Positions 5,319-5,880 of a stretch of 5,880 nt of DNA are shown here, piece by piece (within the stretch, counting starts at the first letter, position 1; each line of letters begins with the position of its first letter). A program made the translations under genes and the position numbers. Source of the stretch: an uncultured Erysipelotrichaceae bacterium. Lineage in GTDB: Bacteria > Bacillota_I > Bacilli_A > Erysipelotrichales > Erysipelotrichaceae. The DNA lies in NCBI GenBank assembly GCA_902795875.1, contig CADBND010000086.1, positions 1 to 5,880 of the forward strand, in the 5' to 3' direction. The notes under the pieces are model-generated. The model worked only from the letters and a program-made list of their open reading frames with translations. It searched no databases and was not told where the DNA came from.

Positions 5319-5880
5319 TTAACTCAACGATAAGGCCTGCTGCCTTGCTTCACAAGGAGTAAGGCCTTTTAATTTGACTTTGATGCGTTTTGTATTGTAG
5401 TACTCTATGTATTCTTCGATCGCTTTCTTCAGTTCATCAAGTGATCCGAATTCATATTCATGTCCATAGAACATCTCGTTCTTAAGTTTGCCGAAGAAGT
5501 TCTCAATCGGACAGTTGTCAAGGCAATTGCCTTTTCTGGACATTGACTGGATGATGCCTCTGTCTTTCAGAGCCTTGTGCCATGGTTCCATCTGGTATTG
5601 CCAGCCCTGATCGGAATGGAATATGAGACCTTTCAGACTTTCAAACTTTGAAAAGGCTCTGTTCAGCAGCCTTTTCTGCTGAGAGAAATCAGGATTAACC
5701 GAGATGTCGTAGGCGATGATCTCATCGTTGTACATATCGAGTATCGGAGCCAGATAGAGCTTTCCTGCCGGGATATGAAATTCTGATACATCCGTGGACC
5801 ATTTCTCATTTGGCTTTGATGTTTCAAAGTCTCTGACATACTTCGTCTTATGATTTTCTTCATCCACTTCCTTATGGATA
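5319..5880 (-). CDS. IS3-family (IS150-like) transposase orfB, N-terminus outside window
   Basis: About 187 C-terminal residues of the DDE integrase-fold transposase (rve domain). Counting from the GTG at 5867: Asp26 in KWSTDVSEF, Asp86 in FHSDQGWQYQ and Glu122 in DNCPIENFFGKLKNE form the DD(35)E triad, with exactly 35 residues between the last two. The conserved SMSRKGNCLDN and the C-terminal YYNTKRIKVKLKGLTP block closely match IS150 orfB. The frame stays open through the GTG to the window edge, so GTG is internal rather than the start. IS3-type OrfAB is normally made by a -1 frameshift from orfA into orfB; that junction is not visible here. No break is seen in the visible part, so the element may be active. 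Confidence 0.93.
   Translation of the reverse strand, partial: IHKEVDEENHKTKYVRDFETSKPNEKWSTDVSEFHIPAGKLYLAPILDMYNDEIIAYDISVNPDFSQQKRLLNRAFSKFESLKGLIFHSDQGWQYQMEPWHKALKDRGIIQSMSRKGNCLDNCPIENFFGKLKNEMFYGHEYEFGSLDELKKAIEEYIEYYNTKRIKVKLKGLTPCEARQQALSLS

Larger units (their letters stand above)
5284..5880 (-). mobile_element. IS3-family (IS150-group) insertion sequence, right end to window edge
   Basis: Contains an IS150-type orfB and a plausible terminus beginning TGTCGTGAACCC at 5284, with the TG/CA end that IS3-family elements use. The stop of orfB is 35 nt inside this end, a normal distance. The orfA part and left end lie beyond the window. The exact boundary could be 5282 instead of 5284, since the bases read TGTGTCG. 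Target duplication cannot be checked without the other end. Confidence 0.8.

Overview
The window looks like chromosomal DNA of a low-to-mid GC Bacillota (Firmicutes). The evidence is AGGAGG ribosome sites, sigma-A type promoters, a CIRCE heat-shock operator and an IS150-type insertion sequence. The gene families would suit an Erysipelotrichia- or Clostridia-like gut bacterium, but that narrower placement is a guess. No rRNA, tRNA, CRISPR array or phage gene is visible, and I see no clear new multi-gene system. The main points of interest are regulatory architecture, one broken gene and one insertion.

Layout. (1) Bases 1-870, plus strand: most of a haloacid-dehalogenase-type phosphatase whose start lies before the window. 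(2) A perfect 14-bp bidirectional terminator (894-931) separates it from a convergent gene. (3) 943-1395, minus strand: an Hsp20 small heat-shock protein. Its promoter has a -35 box embedded in a CIRCE operator, and its leader of about 120 nt could fold over the ribosome site. (4) 1561-2064, minus strand: a YgjV-family membrane protein whose stop codon lies inside that CIRCE. (5) 2065-2110: a 46-bp gap with back-to-back -10 elements, each placed so that transcription would begin on the A of the start codon. (6) 2111-4054, plus strand: a lipoprotein serine hydrolase of the PBP4B/beta-lactamase superfamily, split by one in-frame TAG at 2717. (7) 4056-4643: an HD-domain phosphohydrolase, one base after the hydrolase stop codon and probably cotranscribed with it. 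(8) 4709-5254: a four-helix membrane protein with its own promoter and a strong ribosome site. (9) 5263-5283: the left half of a terminator, cut by (10) the end of an IS3-family (IS150-like) element from about 5284 to beyond the window, carrying a DDE transposase on the minus strand.

How the parts relate. The Hsp20 gene is a self-contained heat-shock unit, probably repressed by HrcA. The YgjV gene lies upstream of it on the same strand with no terminator between them, so read-through is possible. The hydrolase and HD gene form a likely two-gene operon whose first gene is now interrupted. The remaining genes look like independent housekeeping or envelope genes. There is no gene-free stretch over 300 bases; the longest gap (1396-1560) is filled by the hsp20 leader, promoter and operator.
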